Part shown: positions 25,398-33,679 of the stretch, piece by piece
How positions within the stretch are numbered: position 1 is the stretch's first letter
How the letters are laid out: each line of letters starts with the position of its first letter
Assembly: GCA_902621205.1 (NCBI GenBank)
Contig: CACNLH010000014.1
Location: 1-38,908 of the forward strand
Direction: 5' to 3'
DNA: 38,908 nt
Origin: an uncultured Alphaproteobacteria bacterium
Lineage (GTDB): Bacteria; Pseudomonadota; Alphaproteobacteria; HIMB59
Notes under the pieces: model-generated
Told to the model about the DNA's origin: nothing
What the model saw: the letters and a program-made list of their open reading frames with translations, nothing else
The model's database searches: none
Made by a program: the position numbers and the translations under genes

Positions 25398-28300
25398 TTA
25401 ATTTGTACCTATAAATATAAATGGCGCCCAAAAAAAGGGGTGTCCTGTATCATCTTCTTTAATTAAATCTAGTTTTGATTTTCTCAACCGTCTTGAGTAA
25501 CTTTCATCAGATTTTTCAAATAAGTTAATGGTTGTTTTTTCAGCAGAGTATGTTTCTACAGACCAGTGCGAAGCAATAATATTTTTAGCCCCAGAAAAGA
25601 AAAATGATTTTGTTAAACCTGAGAGGGAGTTTACATTCTCAATATCTCCCGCTGCTGTATTACAAGCAGATAGTATGATGAGCTCAGAAGTAAAATTTGT
25701 GTTTATTATTTCAGAAGTTGTTAGTAATCCATCTATGTTTTCATTTACTGTATCTGGTATTGTTAAAACTAGTCCTGGTAAAGATTTATTGCCCAATTCG
25801 TTTGGCATAAGTGCATGAGTTGCAAAGACTATGAATTTTGCACTGTTATCTTTATAAATAATATTTGATTCTGAAGCATTTTCTCTAAGAAGAATTTTTT
25901 TTCTTTCAAAATTTTCACCGATACGAATAATTTCATTTGATGTGTTTGGTAGTTCATCTAATTCTTTTAAAAAACTCAAAGTTTCTTCGTTTAAACCCCT
26001 CAAAGAAAATGATTTGAAATTAAATATATCTTTTTTTAAACTTGCTATAACTGGATCTCCTACTCCCAAAAATTCTAATCCTGTTTTTTTATCGTTTTGA
26101 AGTAATTTTAAAGAATTAAATGATTTAAAAGTTGGTAAATACTTAAAATTATAATAATTAATCAACCAATCGATCTCAGAAAAGTTTGTATTTTTTTGTG
26201 GTTGAACTTTGACTAGGGTTTCCAGAGGCAAATTATTTATTATTGGAGACATTATTACATAGAGATTTTCTTTTTTTTCTATTTTATTTAAGATGGTTTT
26301 GAACAAATCTTTATAGATGTCGTTTCCTTTAAAAAATGAAGTTGTAAGTGATTTTGGATTCTCCAAAGATGATCTATATTTTTTAATTTCTCTTATAACT
26401 TCTTGTTTTTTTCTATCTATTAAATCTAGCTTAAAATTATTATTGTCAATAAATGCTAAATATATCTTATCGTTAATACCTATAAATTTAATGATTGCTT
26501 CATCTTTCTGGATTTCATCTTGGAGAACATTTAATTTTAAATACTTAGTATTTACATAGTTTATGAGATCAGGATAATTTTTATTAAGATCAAAATCGAT
26601 TAAATTTATTTCTTTTTGAATATCAATTTTTCTCTGAAAGAATTCTTCTTGATTTGAAGTATCTTCACTATCCAATGATCTAAGTTTTATTATTTCTGAG
26701 TTAATCTTTTCTAATGATGATTGAAGTATCTTCTTATTATTTAGTTTTTCTTTGAGCACAGCATCATTAATATTTTCTCTAATAAACATCTCATCTATTG
26801 CTGAAGAGGTCTCCTCTAAATTTGAAATTTGAATTATCTCAAATAAGTCATCACTATAAATTTTATTGTCTATTGAGTATTGAAATACAAATTCAAATAC
26901 ATTTTCGATATTATGTTTTGGATAAAAACGATCTCTAATTGTATGTGAGTTATTTTTTAATTTAATAGCTTGAATAAATGTATTGTAAGCATCAAACTTA
27001 TTATTTAAAGATCTATAACAATTACCTAAAACTATTAAATTATCAAACTCAAAAGTTGTTTGCTTTATATTGTTTTGTTTAAGTATGTTAAGATTATTTG
27101 TAATTTCTTTAATACATTTTTTTGGATTATTTTTTAAATAATCATATTTTGAAATTAAGTAATTATAGTTTAGTAATGAAGTAGTATTTATATTTTCTCT
27201 AGAATTTGTACTTTCAAAATACTTCTTGTAAGAATTAAGAAAGTTCTTTAATTCGTCATTTTTTCCAGACAAAAATAACTGGTCTATTTTTATTTCTGTG
27301 AACCCATCATAATAAAATGACAGACTTTGATATGGCTCTAATACTTTTTCAGCTTTATTAATAAATGTCTCTGCTGAAATAAAGTCTTTTTGTGTTAGAT
27401 AATAATCTGCTAAATAAAAATAAGTTTGCCCCTCTAAATATGGAAACCCCCTATCATTATTTTCAAAATAATTAGAAATTTCATTGAAAGCGTCTAATGC
27501 TTTTTTATCTTGCTGTTCGGCTATTGCCAATTCAGCAAATGTATAAACCAATTCGAAATACTCATACTCAAAATTTGTGTAATCATTACTATTTAATATA
27601 TAAAAAGCTTTGTTTAAAAAATTATCTGCTTCACCTAAGATGCCTTGCCTCATATATGCCTCTGCTAAAAGATGATAATCGCTTGAAAGTCCAATGTAAT
27701 CCTCCCCGTTAGCAGAAGATATGAACTCAATCGTTTTTTTTGCCGAATTAATTTGTTCAACATATTTAAAATTTTTGGAGTAAATTGTAGAAAGATGATA
27801 GTAAATCCAACCTAATGGCTTATGATGCAATTCTTTGTTTTCATTATACAATAATGCTCTTGCCTTAAGCATTTCTATTTGTTGATCCGAGGGCATTGCA
27901 TTTAGTGTGTATTCTAAAAAAGAAAAGACATTATCATTTTTTGATTTTTCGAAATAATTTAAGGCTTTTTCAACATCGGCTGGGCCCAATATGTTCTCGA
28001 AATCACCCCACAAATAATAGAAACCTAATAAGTATTGCGATACGTGGTCACCATTGCGATCGCCTTCATATAAAATTTCTATGGACTTTTCTTCATCTGG
28101 TATTTGATTAATTTCATCATGATAACCATACAGGTAAACATAACTTAAATTAGAGTATACATGATCAAAAAAATTATTCTCTATGGCAAGATATAATAAT
28201 TCAATTTCTTTTTGATGATCATCTAAAAAGTCATATGCTCGAGATAAATTTAGATAGTATTCACCATTTTCTGGATTATTACTTATTGATTTATTGCAAA

Positions 28301-28469
28301 CTTCAATAATTTCTAATGCCTGCTCTTCTGAGTTAATATTTATTACTCCATATTTGAAATTATTATTCACTGGATATGAAGCTAGTTTTTTACAATCATC
28401 TATTTCATTGCTGAAAGAATTGAATTGAAATAAAAATATTAGATAAAATGATAATAGAATTAATTTCAT
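25398..28469 (-). CDS. Secreted TPR-CHAT protease
   Basis: A 1023-aa protein with an N-terminal signal peptide (residues 1-20, FQFNSFS end), many helical TPR-like repeats over about 30-560, a charged coiled segment about 560-640, and a C-terminal CHAT domain (caspase-like, clan CD). The catalytic dyad is visible: H885 in FVFATHAL-type context (VFATHAL) and C936 in LILSACNTA; the typical GLTKSFFFSGAKNIIASHW follows. Full length with no damage. It has a vegetative TATAAT promoter and is divergent from the GGYN/caspase genes. The signal peptide puts the protease outside the cytoplasm, unlike the CRISPR-linked TPR-CHAT proteins. Confidence 0.88.
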   Translation of the reverse strand: MKLILLSFYLIFLFQFNSFSNEIDDCKKLASYPVNNNFKYGVININSEEQALEIIEVCNKSISNNPENGEYYLNLSRAYDFLDDHQKEIELLYLAIENNFFDHVYSNLSYVYLYGYHDEINQIPDEEKSIEILYEGDRNGDHVSQYLLGFYYLWGDFENILGPADVEKALNYFEKSKNDNVFSFLEYTLNAMPSDQQIEMLKARALLYNENKELHHKPLGWIYYHLSTIYSKNFKYVEQINSAKKTIEFISSANGEDYIGLSSDYHLLAEAYMRQGILGEADNFLNKAFYILNSNDYTNFEYEYFELVYTFAELAIAEQQDKKALDAFNEISNYFENNDRGFPYLEGQTYFYLADYYLTQKDFISAETFINKAEKVLEPYQSLSFYYDGFTEIKIDQLFLSGKNDELKNFLNSYKKYFESTNSRENINTTSLLNYNYLISKYDYLKNNPKKCIKEITNNLNILKQNNIKQTTFEFDNLIVLGNCYRSLNNKFDAYNTFIQAIKLKNNSHTIRDRFYPKHNIENVFEFVFQYSIDNKIYSDDLFEIIQISNLEETSSAIDEMFIRENINDAVLKEKLNNKKILQSSLEKINSEIIKLRSLDSEDTSNQEEFFQRKIDIQKEINLIDFDLNKNYPDLINYVNTKYLKLNVLQDEIQKDEAIIKFIGINDKIYLAFIDNNNFKLDLIDRKKQEVIREIKKYRSSLENPKSLTTSFFKGNDIYKDLFKTILNKIEKKENLYVIMSPIINNLPLETLVKVQPQKNTNFSEIDWLINYYNFKYLPTFKSFNSLKLLQNDKKTGLEFLGVGDPVIASLKKDIFNFKSFSLRGLNEETLSFLKELDELPNTSNEIIRIGENFERKKILLRENASESNIIYKDNSAKFIVFATHALMPNELGNKSLPGLVLTIPDTVNENIDGLLTTSEIINTNFTSELIILSACNTAAGDIENVNSLSGLTKSFFFSGAKNIIASHWSVETYSAEKTTINLFEKSDESYSRRLRKSKLDLIKEDDTGHPFFWAPFIFIGTN

Positions 28470-28483
28470 GTTTAATAAGATTT

Positions 28484-28489
28484 ATTATA
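28484..28489 (-). promoter_or_regulatory. -10 box (TATAAT) of the CHAT gene
   Basis: Minus strand TATAAT lies 14 bases before the ATG at 28469, predicting a leader of about 8 bases. No ECF-type motif faces this gene. Confidence 0.45.
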
Positions 28490-28514
28490 CTGACAAAATA
28501 ATAAAAATTAATGT

Positions 28515-28541
28515 GGAATAAAATTAATTTATAAACGTCTT
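28515..28541 (+). promoter_or_regulatory. ECF-type promoter of the GGYN-repeat gene
   Basis: Plus strand: GGAATA (28515-28520), 15-base spacer, CGTCTT (28536-28541), then AAGGAG and the ATG at 28564. It is the only plus-strand member of the five-site set. Confidence 0.7.
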
Positions 28542-28563
28542 GAATGGTATAAGGAGAAATACC

Positions 28564-28755
28564 ATGAAAAAAATATTAAAAATCGCTTCAATTGCCCTAA
28601 TAGGCCTTACTCTATCTAATGTCTCAAATGCCTGGATGATACAATCTTATCCTAATGGCTTAGGTGGTTATAATTACCATGATTTAGGAAGTGGTTCTTT
28701 TTGGCAATCATCACCTAATGGTCTTGGAGGATACAACTTTTTCGAGATTTGGTAA
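28564..28755 (+). CDS. Secreted 63-aa protein with two PNGLGGYN repeats
   Basis: From the ATG with AAGGAG 7 bases upstream this is a 63-aa protein with a signal peptide (MKKILKIASIALIGLTLS, cut near SNA). The mature part of about 35 residues holds two tandem copies of a 12-14-residue unit: S-Y-PNGLGGYN-Y-H-D and S-S-PNGLGGYN-F-F-E. The composition is glycine- and aromatic-rich. It is driven by an ECF-type promoter and sits just upstream of the caspase gene, separated by a hairpin. I do not recognise a function; an envelope-associated effector, sensor or protease substrate is possible. Confidence 0.75.
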   Translation: MKKILKIASIALIGLTLSNVSNAWMIQSYPNGLGGYNYHDLGSGSFWQSSPNGLGGYNFFEIW

Positions 28756-28775
28756 GAAATCATAAAATCTCTCAT

Positions 28776-28806
28776 AAATTGCTCCTTTTAAACTAAGGAG
28801 CAATTT
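28776..28806 (+). terminator. 12-bp hairpin between GGYN and caspase genes
   Basis: A perfect 12-bp stem (28776-28787 with 28795-28806) has a 7-base loop. The following sequence is A-rich rather than a good T-tract, so termination may be partial and could let the ECF promoter feed the caspase gene at 28823. Confidence 0.55.
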
Positions 28807-28822
28807 AATAAAATAAAATTTA

Positions 28823-31339
28823 ATGTATCTTTTGAAAGTTGTTAAAGTATTCCTGTTGCTTTCAACTTTTTTTTTCTTTTCGTTAATCTCTAAAAGTTAT
28901 GCTGACGAATATTGTAAATCTGAAGATCCCATTGAAATCTTAGATACTAAATTTAAAAGGTTATATTTTGAAGAGGCAAACTATAAAGAATCTTACATTT
29001 GCTCAGAATTAGGTGCTTCACTGAACGATTCATATTATCAAGGCTGGTTAGCCTATTTTTACTATTATGGCCAAGGAACTGAAGTTGATTTAGAGAGCGC
29101 TTATAAATATTTTAAAATTGCCTCAGACAGAGGGAGTGGCTATGCATCATGGTACATGGGTTTTATTTATTCACATGGTATTACAGAAATGGATCTCAAA
29201 ATTGACGATAAAAGTTCATTTGAATATTATGAAAAATCCTATGTCCAAAATTACCCTGACTCTAGAATAAGTTTAGCTCAATACTATTACTATGGTATAG
29301 GAACTGAAATCAATTATAACAAATCCTTTGAATTGCTCTCTACCTTTGAAAGTACTCTAGATGACTTTGGAAAAAATTTACTTGCAAAGCATTATTTACT
29401 TGGCAGAGGAACAAAACAAGACATTGAAAAAGGTGTTACACTTCTTGAGGAAACTATTGATTACATCGTATCAGAAGAAACACTAAATATTCTTTATGGA
29501 AAAAATTTCTTAGATAAAAAAAATAGAACAATCAAATCAACTTTTTTTTATCAATACGAAAGAGAACAATACATAAATTATGGTTACAAAGGTTTGGAAA
29601 ATGCAACTGAAATGAATAAATTAAGTCGAGAAGAAGAATATTTTGAATTAATAAAATTTTCGAAGGAAATAATTGATAATTTTATTAATTCAAGCAATCC
29701 AATTACAGAAGAGGTGTGTTATGCCATAAACGCATTAATTTTTGCTGATAGTTCTCTTGATGAAAGCTTATTTACAGATGAAGAAAAGTATAATTATGTT
29801 GAATTGGCCTACAAAAATAAATGCGGAGGTGTAGCAGGAACTAATTTAGCATATTCATATCTTTATAATGAAGAATATAAAAACTACCAAAAAGCTCTAG
29901 AAATATTAATAAATGAAGTCAAAAATAAGGGGGGGTCTTCACCCGTTGCTTTAATTGCTGATATATATAGAGAGGGATATGGTGTAGATAAGAATCCTTA
30001 TATTGCCTATATTCTCCACGCTTATAGAGCTGAAAATACATATGAAACACTTTCAGGTAGCGATTTTGATCAGAAAGAAGCTGATAAATTAAAAAAATCT
30101 CTAAGTTTGACGGAACTGAAAGAGGCTAATATTGCTTTGGCAGAAATTAATAAGGATTACACTGAAATTTTCAAATACATATACGGTAATACTTCATCTA
30201 TTTCAAATGAGAGACTTATAGTAAAAAAATTGGAAAATAATAATTCTAATACAAGTCAAATCTCTGATTTTCAAAAAGATATTATTGAAAAAAAATCGAA
30301 AATTGAAAAGAAAATCTCTTCTAAAGTAGATGATGACCGCCCTCCTCAGATAATTATTGATAAGGATATAAAAATTGAAGGTCTAGTTGCAAATATTAAT
30401 TTAACCGTAAAAGATGAATACAATATTGCAGGTCTTTATGTTGATGGTGTTCCTATTATCATTGACTCAGATAATGGCGGAATGATAAATGTTGAACAAA
30501 CAATATTTGTTGGGAGTGAAAATAAAGAAATTCTAATTGAAGCTTATGACAAATGGGGCAATAGAAATTCAGAGAATATTCAATTAAATAAAGTAGTTGA
30601 GTCTTTAAATATTAATTATGGCGACTATTACGCTTTAATCATAGGAAATAACGATTATGATTATTTACCTAAACTAGAGACAGCAATTAATGATGCTAAT
30701 AAAATCTCTTCTATATTGAGTTCAAACTATAGTTTTAAAGAGGTTATACTTTTAGAAAACGCTACTCGTAAAGAGATACTTGTAGCAATGTATGATTTGA
30801 GAAAAAAGCTTTCATTCAAAGATAACTTATTCATATATTATGCAGGACACGGCGAAATTGATCGTCAGATAAATGAAGGTTATTGGCAGCCAGTCGATGC
30901 TCTTCCAGAGCTGCCTACCGAATGGATAGATAATAACACTATTACATCCATCATTGCCTCAATGAAAGCAAAACATGTATTAATTATTGCTGATAGTTGT
31001 TATTCCGGGTTACTAACAAGAAGTGGGAATAGTGTTTTACAAAATACTTTTGATAACAGAGAAATATTACTGCAAAGACTTTCAAATAAAAAATCAAGAT
31101 TGGTTTTTACATCAGGCGGTAAGGAGCCAGTTCAAGATGGAGGTGGAGGTAATCACTCAATTTTTGCCAAATCTTTAATCAATGTTTTAGAAGAAAATAC
31201 AAAAGAAATCACCTTAACTGAAATAACACAGAAAGTGATCCCATATGTGATAACTAATTCTGATCAAACTCCTGAATTTGCACCCATTCATAAGAGCGGA
31301 CATGATGGAGGTGATTTTATTTTTGTTCCAAAAAATTAG
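28823..31339 (+). CDS. Secreted Sel1-repeat caspase-like protease
   Basis: An 838-aa protein with a signal peptide (residues 1-28), Sel1-like repeats (for example GWLAYFYYYGQGTEVD and ISLAQYYYYGIGTEIN, about 70-460), a linker of about 60 residues and a C-terminal caspase (peptidase C14) domain that begins YYALIIGNNDYDYLPKL. The catalytic pair is present: H676 in YYAGHG and C726 in ADSCYSG. Bacterial orthocaspases of this type usually cut after basic residues, but specificity cannot be read here. No Shine-Dalgarno sits at normal distance; it may be co-transcribed with the GGYN gene. It complements the divergent CHAT protease. Confidence 0.87.
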   Translation: MYLLKVVKVFLLLSTFFFFSLISKSYADEYCKSEDPIEILDTKFKRLYFEEANYKESYICSELGASLNDSYYQGWLAYFYYYGQGTEVDLESAYKYFKIASDRGSGYASWYMGFIYSHGITEMDLKIDDKSSFEYYEKSYVQNYPDSRISLAQYYYYGIGTEINYNKSFELLSTFESTLDDFGKNLLAKHYLLGRGTKQDIEKGVTLLEETIDYIVSEETLNILYGKNFLDKKNRTIKSTFFYQYEREQYINYGYKGLENATEMNKLSREEEYFELIKFSKEIIDNFINSSNPITEEVCYAINALIFADSSLDESLFTDEEKYNYVELAYKNKCGGVAGTNLAYSYLYNEEYKNYQKALEILINEVKNKGGSSPVALIADIYREGYGVDKNPYIAYILHAYRAENTYETLSGSDFDQKEADKLKKSLSLTELKEANIALAEINKDYTEIFKYIYGNTSSISNERLIVKKLENNNSNTSQISDFQKDIIEKKSKIEKKISSKVDDDRPPQIIIDKDIKIEGLVANINLTVKDEYNIAGLYVDGVPIIIDSDNGGMINVEQTIFVGSENKEILIEAYDKWGNRNSENIQLNKVVESLNINYGDYYALIIGNNDYDYLPKLETAINDANKISSILSSNYSFKEVILLENATRKEILVAMYDLRKKLSFKDNLFIYYAGHGEIDRQINEGYWQPVDALPELPTEWIDNNTITSIIASMKAKHVLIIADSCYSGLLTRSGNSVLQNTFDNREILLQRLSNKKSRLVFTSGGKEPVQDGGGGNHSIFAKSLINVLEENTKEITLTEITQKVIPYVITNSDQTPEFAPIHKSGHDGGDFIFVPKN

Positions 31340-31626
31340 TCCAGCTTAATAACTGTTTCACCCTGACGAGGTTTAGGATTTATCCTTTTATCTATTTCAT
31401 CTATAAAATCTTTTTTATTTTCTCTTAAGGCATGTAAATCCATATTAATCGCTATAATTTTTTTATTTAAATTGTAATGGAAGTCTTGGTACATTCTTTC
31501 TTCAAATTCATAGATTAGATAGTTTTGAAGATTGTATTTTCCATGTAATGTGTGGTACACGAGATAAAATAAGATAAATATAAATAAAAAATTTATTAAA
31601 TTTTTAGTTTTAAATATACCAAACAT
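31336..31626 (-). CDS. ftsB: FtsB/DivIC-like septum formation initiator
   Basis: A 96-aa single-pass membrane protein: transmembrane helix about residues 9-27, the G-K-Y-N-L motif that follows the helix in FtsB proteins, a coiled-coil region (about 40-78) and a C-terminal GETVI before the end, as in alphaproteobacterial FtsB. It would act in the FtsQLB complex of the divisome. It overlaps the 3' end of the caspase gene by 4 bases on the opposite strand. Assignment rests on architecture and a few conserved positions. Confidence 0.7.
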   Translation of the reverse strand: MFGIFKTKNLINFLFIFILFYLVYHTLHGKYNLQNYLIYEFEERMYQDFHYNLNKKIIAINMDLHALRENKKDFIDEIDKRINPKPRQGETVIKLD

Positions 31627-31735
31627 CTTAGCCTCTAAAATGCCTATGATACAATACCGTCAAAAGTTTTAAGAAATGAATACTCTATTTGAAAGAGGAT
31701 TTTGTGGGTAACTTGTTAGTAAAAGTGTTAAGTGA

Positions 31736-32263
31736 TTAAATCAATTGTGCCACACAAATGCTATGTGCCTTGTTAAGGTGAGTTTTAATATTTGTAAAAT
31801 CCCATTGCTCATCTGGAATATCAAAATACTGATGGTGTTCTAGGGTTATTCTCATCTTCATAAAATTGCCCTCTAACATTTCCTCTGTTATATCGATGAA
31901 ATGTTCTGACAAAGGCACGTCTCTAGAAACATATATCCCTGCAATCTGTCCTAATCCAAACTCTGAGGAGTAACTAAGAAGACCCGAAATAGGTGTCCCA
32001 CCAAGGATTAGGTCAATACTGCGTTCTTCATAAATTTTCCATAATGGTTTTTGAATATCCTGCATAGTATAAATGAAGAAAAAAACATTAAACTTGCAAC
32101 CATTGTTCCTATCAAAATTAAAATGAATGTTATTTCCATGCTGAATTTCACCATTTTTTTTTAAAGTGATAAAATTGTCATCTTGGTCTATAAGCCATGG
32201 ATCAGCTAGAAGAAAAGTTGGTGTAAGCAAAATAAAAAAAATAAAAATATATTTAAGTATCAT
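31736..32263 (-). CDS. Secreted unknown protein
   Basis: From the ATG at 32263 the product is 175 aa with a strong signal peptide (MILKYIFIFFILLTPTFLLA, cut before DPW). The mature part is a mixed beta-rich sequence with two cysteines far apart and no recognised motif. It follows the four-CxxC zinc protein gene by 14 bases and is probably in one transcript. Its theme (signal peptide, WLIDQDDNFITLKKNG opening) resembles the secreted protein encoded at 33077-33679 (GWNIQLLEEEMIAIERSG), so the two may be distant paralogues. Confidence 0.65.
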   Translation of the reverse strand: MILKYIFIFFILLTPTFLLADPWLIDQDDNFITLKKNGEIQHGNNIHFNFDRNNGCKFNVFFFIYTMQDIQKPLWKIYEERSIDLILGGTPISGLLSYSSEFGLGQIAGIYVSRDVPLSEHFIDITEEMLEGNFMKMRITLEHHQYFDIPDEQWDFTNIKTHLNKAHSICVAQLI

Positions 32264-32277
32264 CTTTAAATTATAAA

Positions 32278-32691
32278 TTAATCCCACAGTATACCTAGCA
32301 AGACTTTAAGATCCTGCTGATGACATTTAGGACAGCACAGATCTGGAATAGTTTCATTGTCACTATCCTCTGGCATATACTCTCTTGCCTTTTGACATGA
32401 ACGACAATAGGACTCTGTTTGAAATATTAGATCTCCTTGTTGGTTGTACAATGTAAGGTGACATTTATTTTCTAGTGATTTGCAGTTTCTACACTGATAA
32501 AGAGAGTAACCTCGTGAATAGTGGGTATGAATTTGTTTACGGTGCTTTAGGAGTTGTACTGTTTTTTTATCATTACCTCTAAGTGCATGCAGTATGTCAT
32601 CAATGTTTCCAAATAAAAAGCCAACTCCCATTGTGATCTCTTCAGATTTGTACTCACATTTTTGACATTCAATAAAATAGCTATGACCCAT
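32278..32691 (-). CDS. Four-CxxC zinc-ribbon protein
   Basis: From the ATG at 32691 the protein has 137 residues with CQKC, CRNC, CRSC and CPKC pairs, the pattern of two zinc ribbons. No catalytic domain is visible. The frame is open further upstream to 32808, but that part is antisense-free tRNA-like sequence and would add a non-conserved, proline-rich tail, so the internal ATG (MGHSYFIECQKC) is preferred. Function unknown. Confidence 0.65.
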   Translation of the reverse strand: MGHSYFIECQKCEYKSEEITMGVGFLFGNIDDILHALRGNDKKTVQLLKHRKQIHTHYSRGYSLYQCRNCKSLENKCHLTLYNQQGDLIFQTESYCRSCQKAREYMPEDSDNETIPDLCCPKCHQQDLKVLLGILWD

Positions 32692-32736
32692 AAGAGGTAT
32701 TATAAGTTTTTTTGAAAACTCCCCAAATAGTTTTGG

Positions 32737-32823
32737 TGCAGCCGGATCAGGAGTCGAACCTGCATCTTCCCTTCCCGCAAGAAATCTCAGTGTGGGACGC
32801 TTTTCCATTTAAGCTAAGGCCGC
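32737..32823 (-). tRNA. Non-canonical tRNA-like gene, identity unresolved
   Basis: The minus strand gives an 87-nt element followed by an encoded CCA (32736-32734). It has U8-A9, a good D arm (GCTT/AAGC stem with GG in the loop) and a T loop TTCGACT on a 4-bp stem CAGG/CCTG. The 5' GCGGCC pairs with GGCTGC at the 3' end (one G-T). The anticodon arm does not fold normally: the best stem TCCCACA/TGCGGGA has a mismatch and an 11-base loop, and two extra bases separate the T arm from the acceptor. It could be a tRNA pseudogene or an unusual tRNA. Confidence 0.5.
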
Positions 32824-32852
32824 ATAAGTAAATTTTAGTTTCATCGAAAATA

Positions 32853-33080
32853 TTATTTTCCATATTTAGGAACTACCGGGGGCTCGGGCTCCTCTGGCAA
32901 TGTACATTGCTCTTTGTTAGCAGGTAATTCATCAAAAGGGCGTGTTACCCAGATGTGTGAAAAAATAATATCCCCGTTTTCATTTTGAAAGCACTTCTTA
33001 CCAAAATGAAGTTGACTGTGATTTTGCTCATCTGCAACATACAAGAATATAACTGCAGCTAAAAAATGTAAAAAAGTCAT
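32853..33080 (-). CDS. Small secreted protein
   Basis: A 75-aa product with a short signal peptide (MTFLHFLAAVIFLYVA) and a proline/glutamate-rich end (PEEPEPPVVPKYGK). Two cysteines are present in the mature part. It overlaps the stop of the upstream gene by 4 bases (ATGA), so it is translated after it. No known family. Confidence 0.55.
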   Translation of the reverse strand: MTFLHFLAAVIFLYVADEQNHSQLHFGKKCFQNENGDIIFSHIWVTRPFDELPANKEQCTLPEEPEPPVVPKYGK

Positions 33081-33679
33081 GTTTTTAGTCCTTTCTGAGA
33101 ATTGTTTAGGCTAGCTGAAATGGGGTCAGGTATTTTTTTGCAATGCCTGTGAGCTCTGTCCATCGCTTCCTCTACTTGAGGCATGGCCCACTGAATTGTA
33201 GGCAGGTCTATGAAAGTTCTTAAGGCTACTGGTTCCTCGAATGGGACATCAGTGACTGTTAAGCGAGAGCGTTTATGAAAAGTATAATATTCTTTAATCG
33301 TTTCATGATTATATGAACCCATGCCTATTAAAATCATGTGCCCATTCTTATACGGATATATTTCATGCACCGTTCCGGTGGTTGAATGACCATTTTCCTG
33401 GAGTTCAATTTCTTTATCTAATAACTTTGTGAGATCAGGGTGAGTTGATAAAGTAAATAATTCAAAGAATTGAAGAACACGATCACAATTATTTTTAGTC
33501 ATAACAAATATAATATTTTCTGAGACTTCAACATCACCACTACGTTCGATTGCAATCATTTCCTCTTCCAATAATTGAATATTCCAACCGTGAAATTTTT
33601 CTAAAGTCATCGCTGAGCTTGAGGAGAAAAAAAATATAGAGATAGTTATTAATATTAAATATTTTCCTCTTTGTACCAC
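33077..33679 (-). CDS. Secreted unknown protein
   Basis: From a GTG at 33679 the product is 200 aa and starts with a signal peptide (YLILITISIFFFSSSSA) cut near AMTLEK. The mature part contains two cysteines and no recognised domain. The frame is open upstream to 33856, but those residues are basic and would bury the signal peptide, so they are unlikely to be translated. The start is uncertain because no ATG is available. A 7-bp inverted repeat (33680-33686 with 33702-33708) sits directly before the GTG. It forms a pair with the 75-aa gene. Confidence 0.55.
   Translation of the reverse strand: MVQRGKYLILITISIFFFSSSSAMTLEKFHGWNIQLLEEEMIAIERSGDVEVSENIIFVMTKNNCDRVLQFFELFTLSTHPDLTKLLDKEIELQENGHSTTGTVHEIYPYKNGHMILIGMGSYNHETIKEYYTFHKRSRLTVTDVPFEEPVALRTFIDLPTIQWAMPQVEEAMDRAHRHCKKIPDPISASLNNSQKGLKT

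Noticed and set aside
25528-25818. Plus-strand open frame inside the CHAT gene
   Set aside because: It is antisense to the conserved CHAT core with its catalytic residues and has no family features.
31355-31385. GGATAA...CGTC pair on the minus strand near the end of ftsB
   Set aside because: The -35-like part is GGATAA rather than GGAATA, the site is inside a coding region and no gene starts downstream.
32692-32808. Upstream extension of the four-CxxC protein to an ATG at 32808
   Set aside because: The added residues are encoded by the tRNA-like gene and lack any domain character; the ATG at 32691 gives a compact zinc protein.
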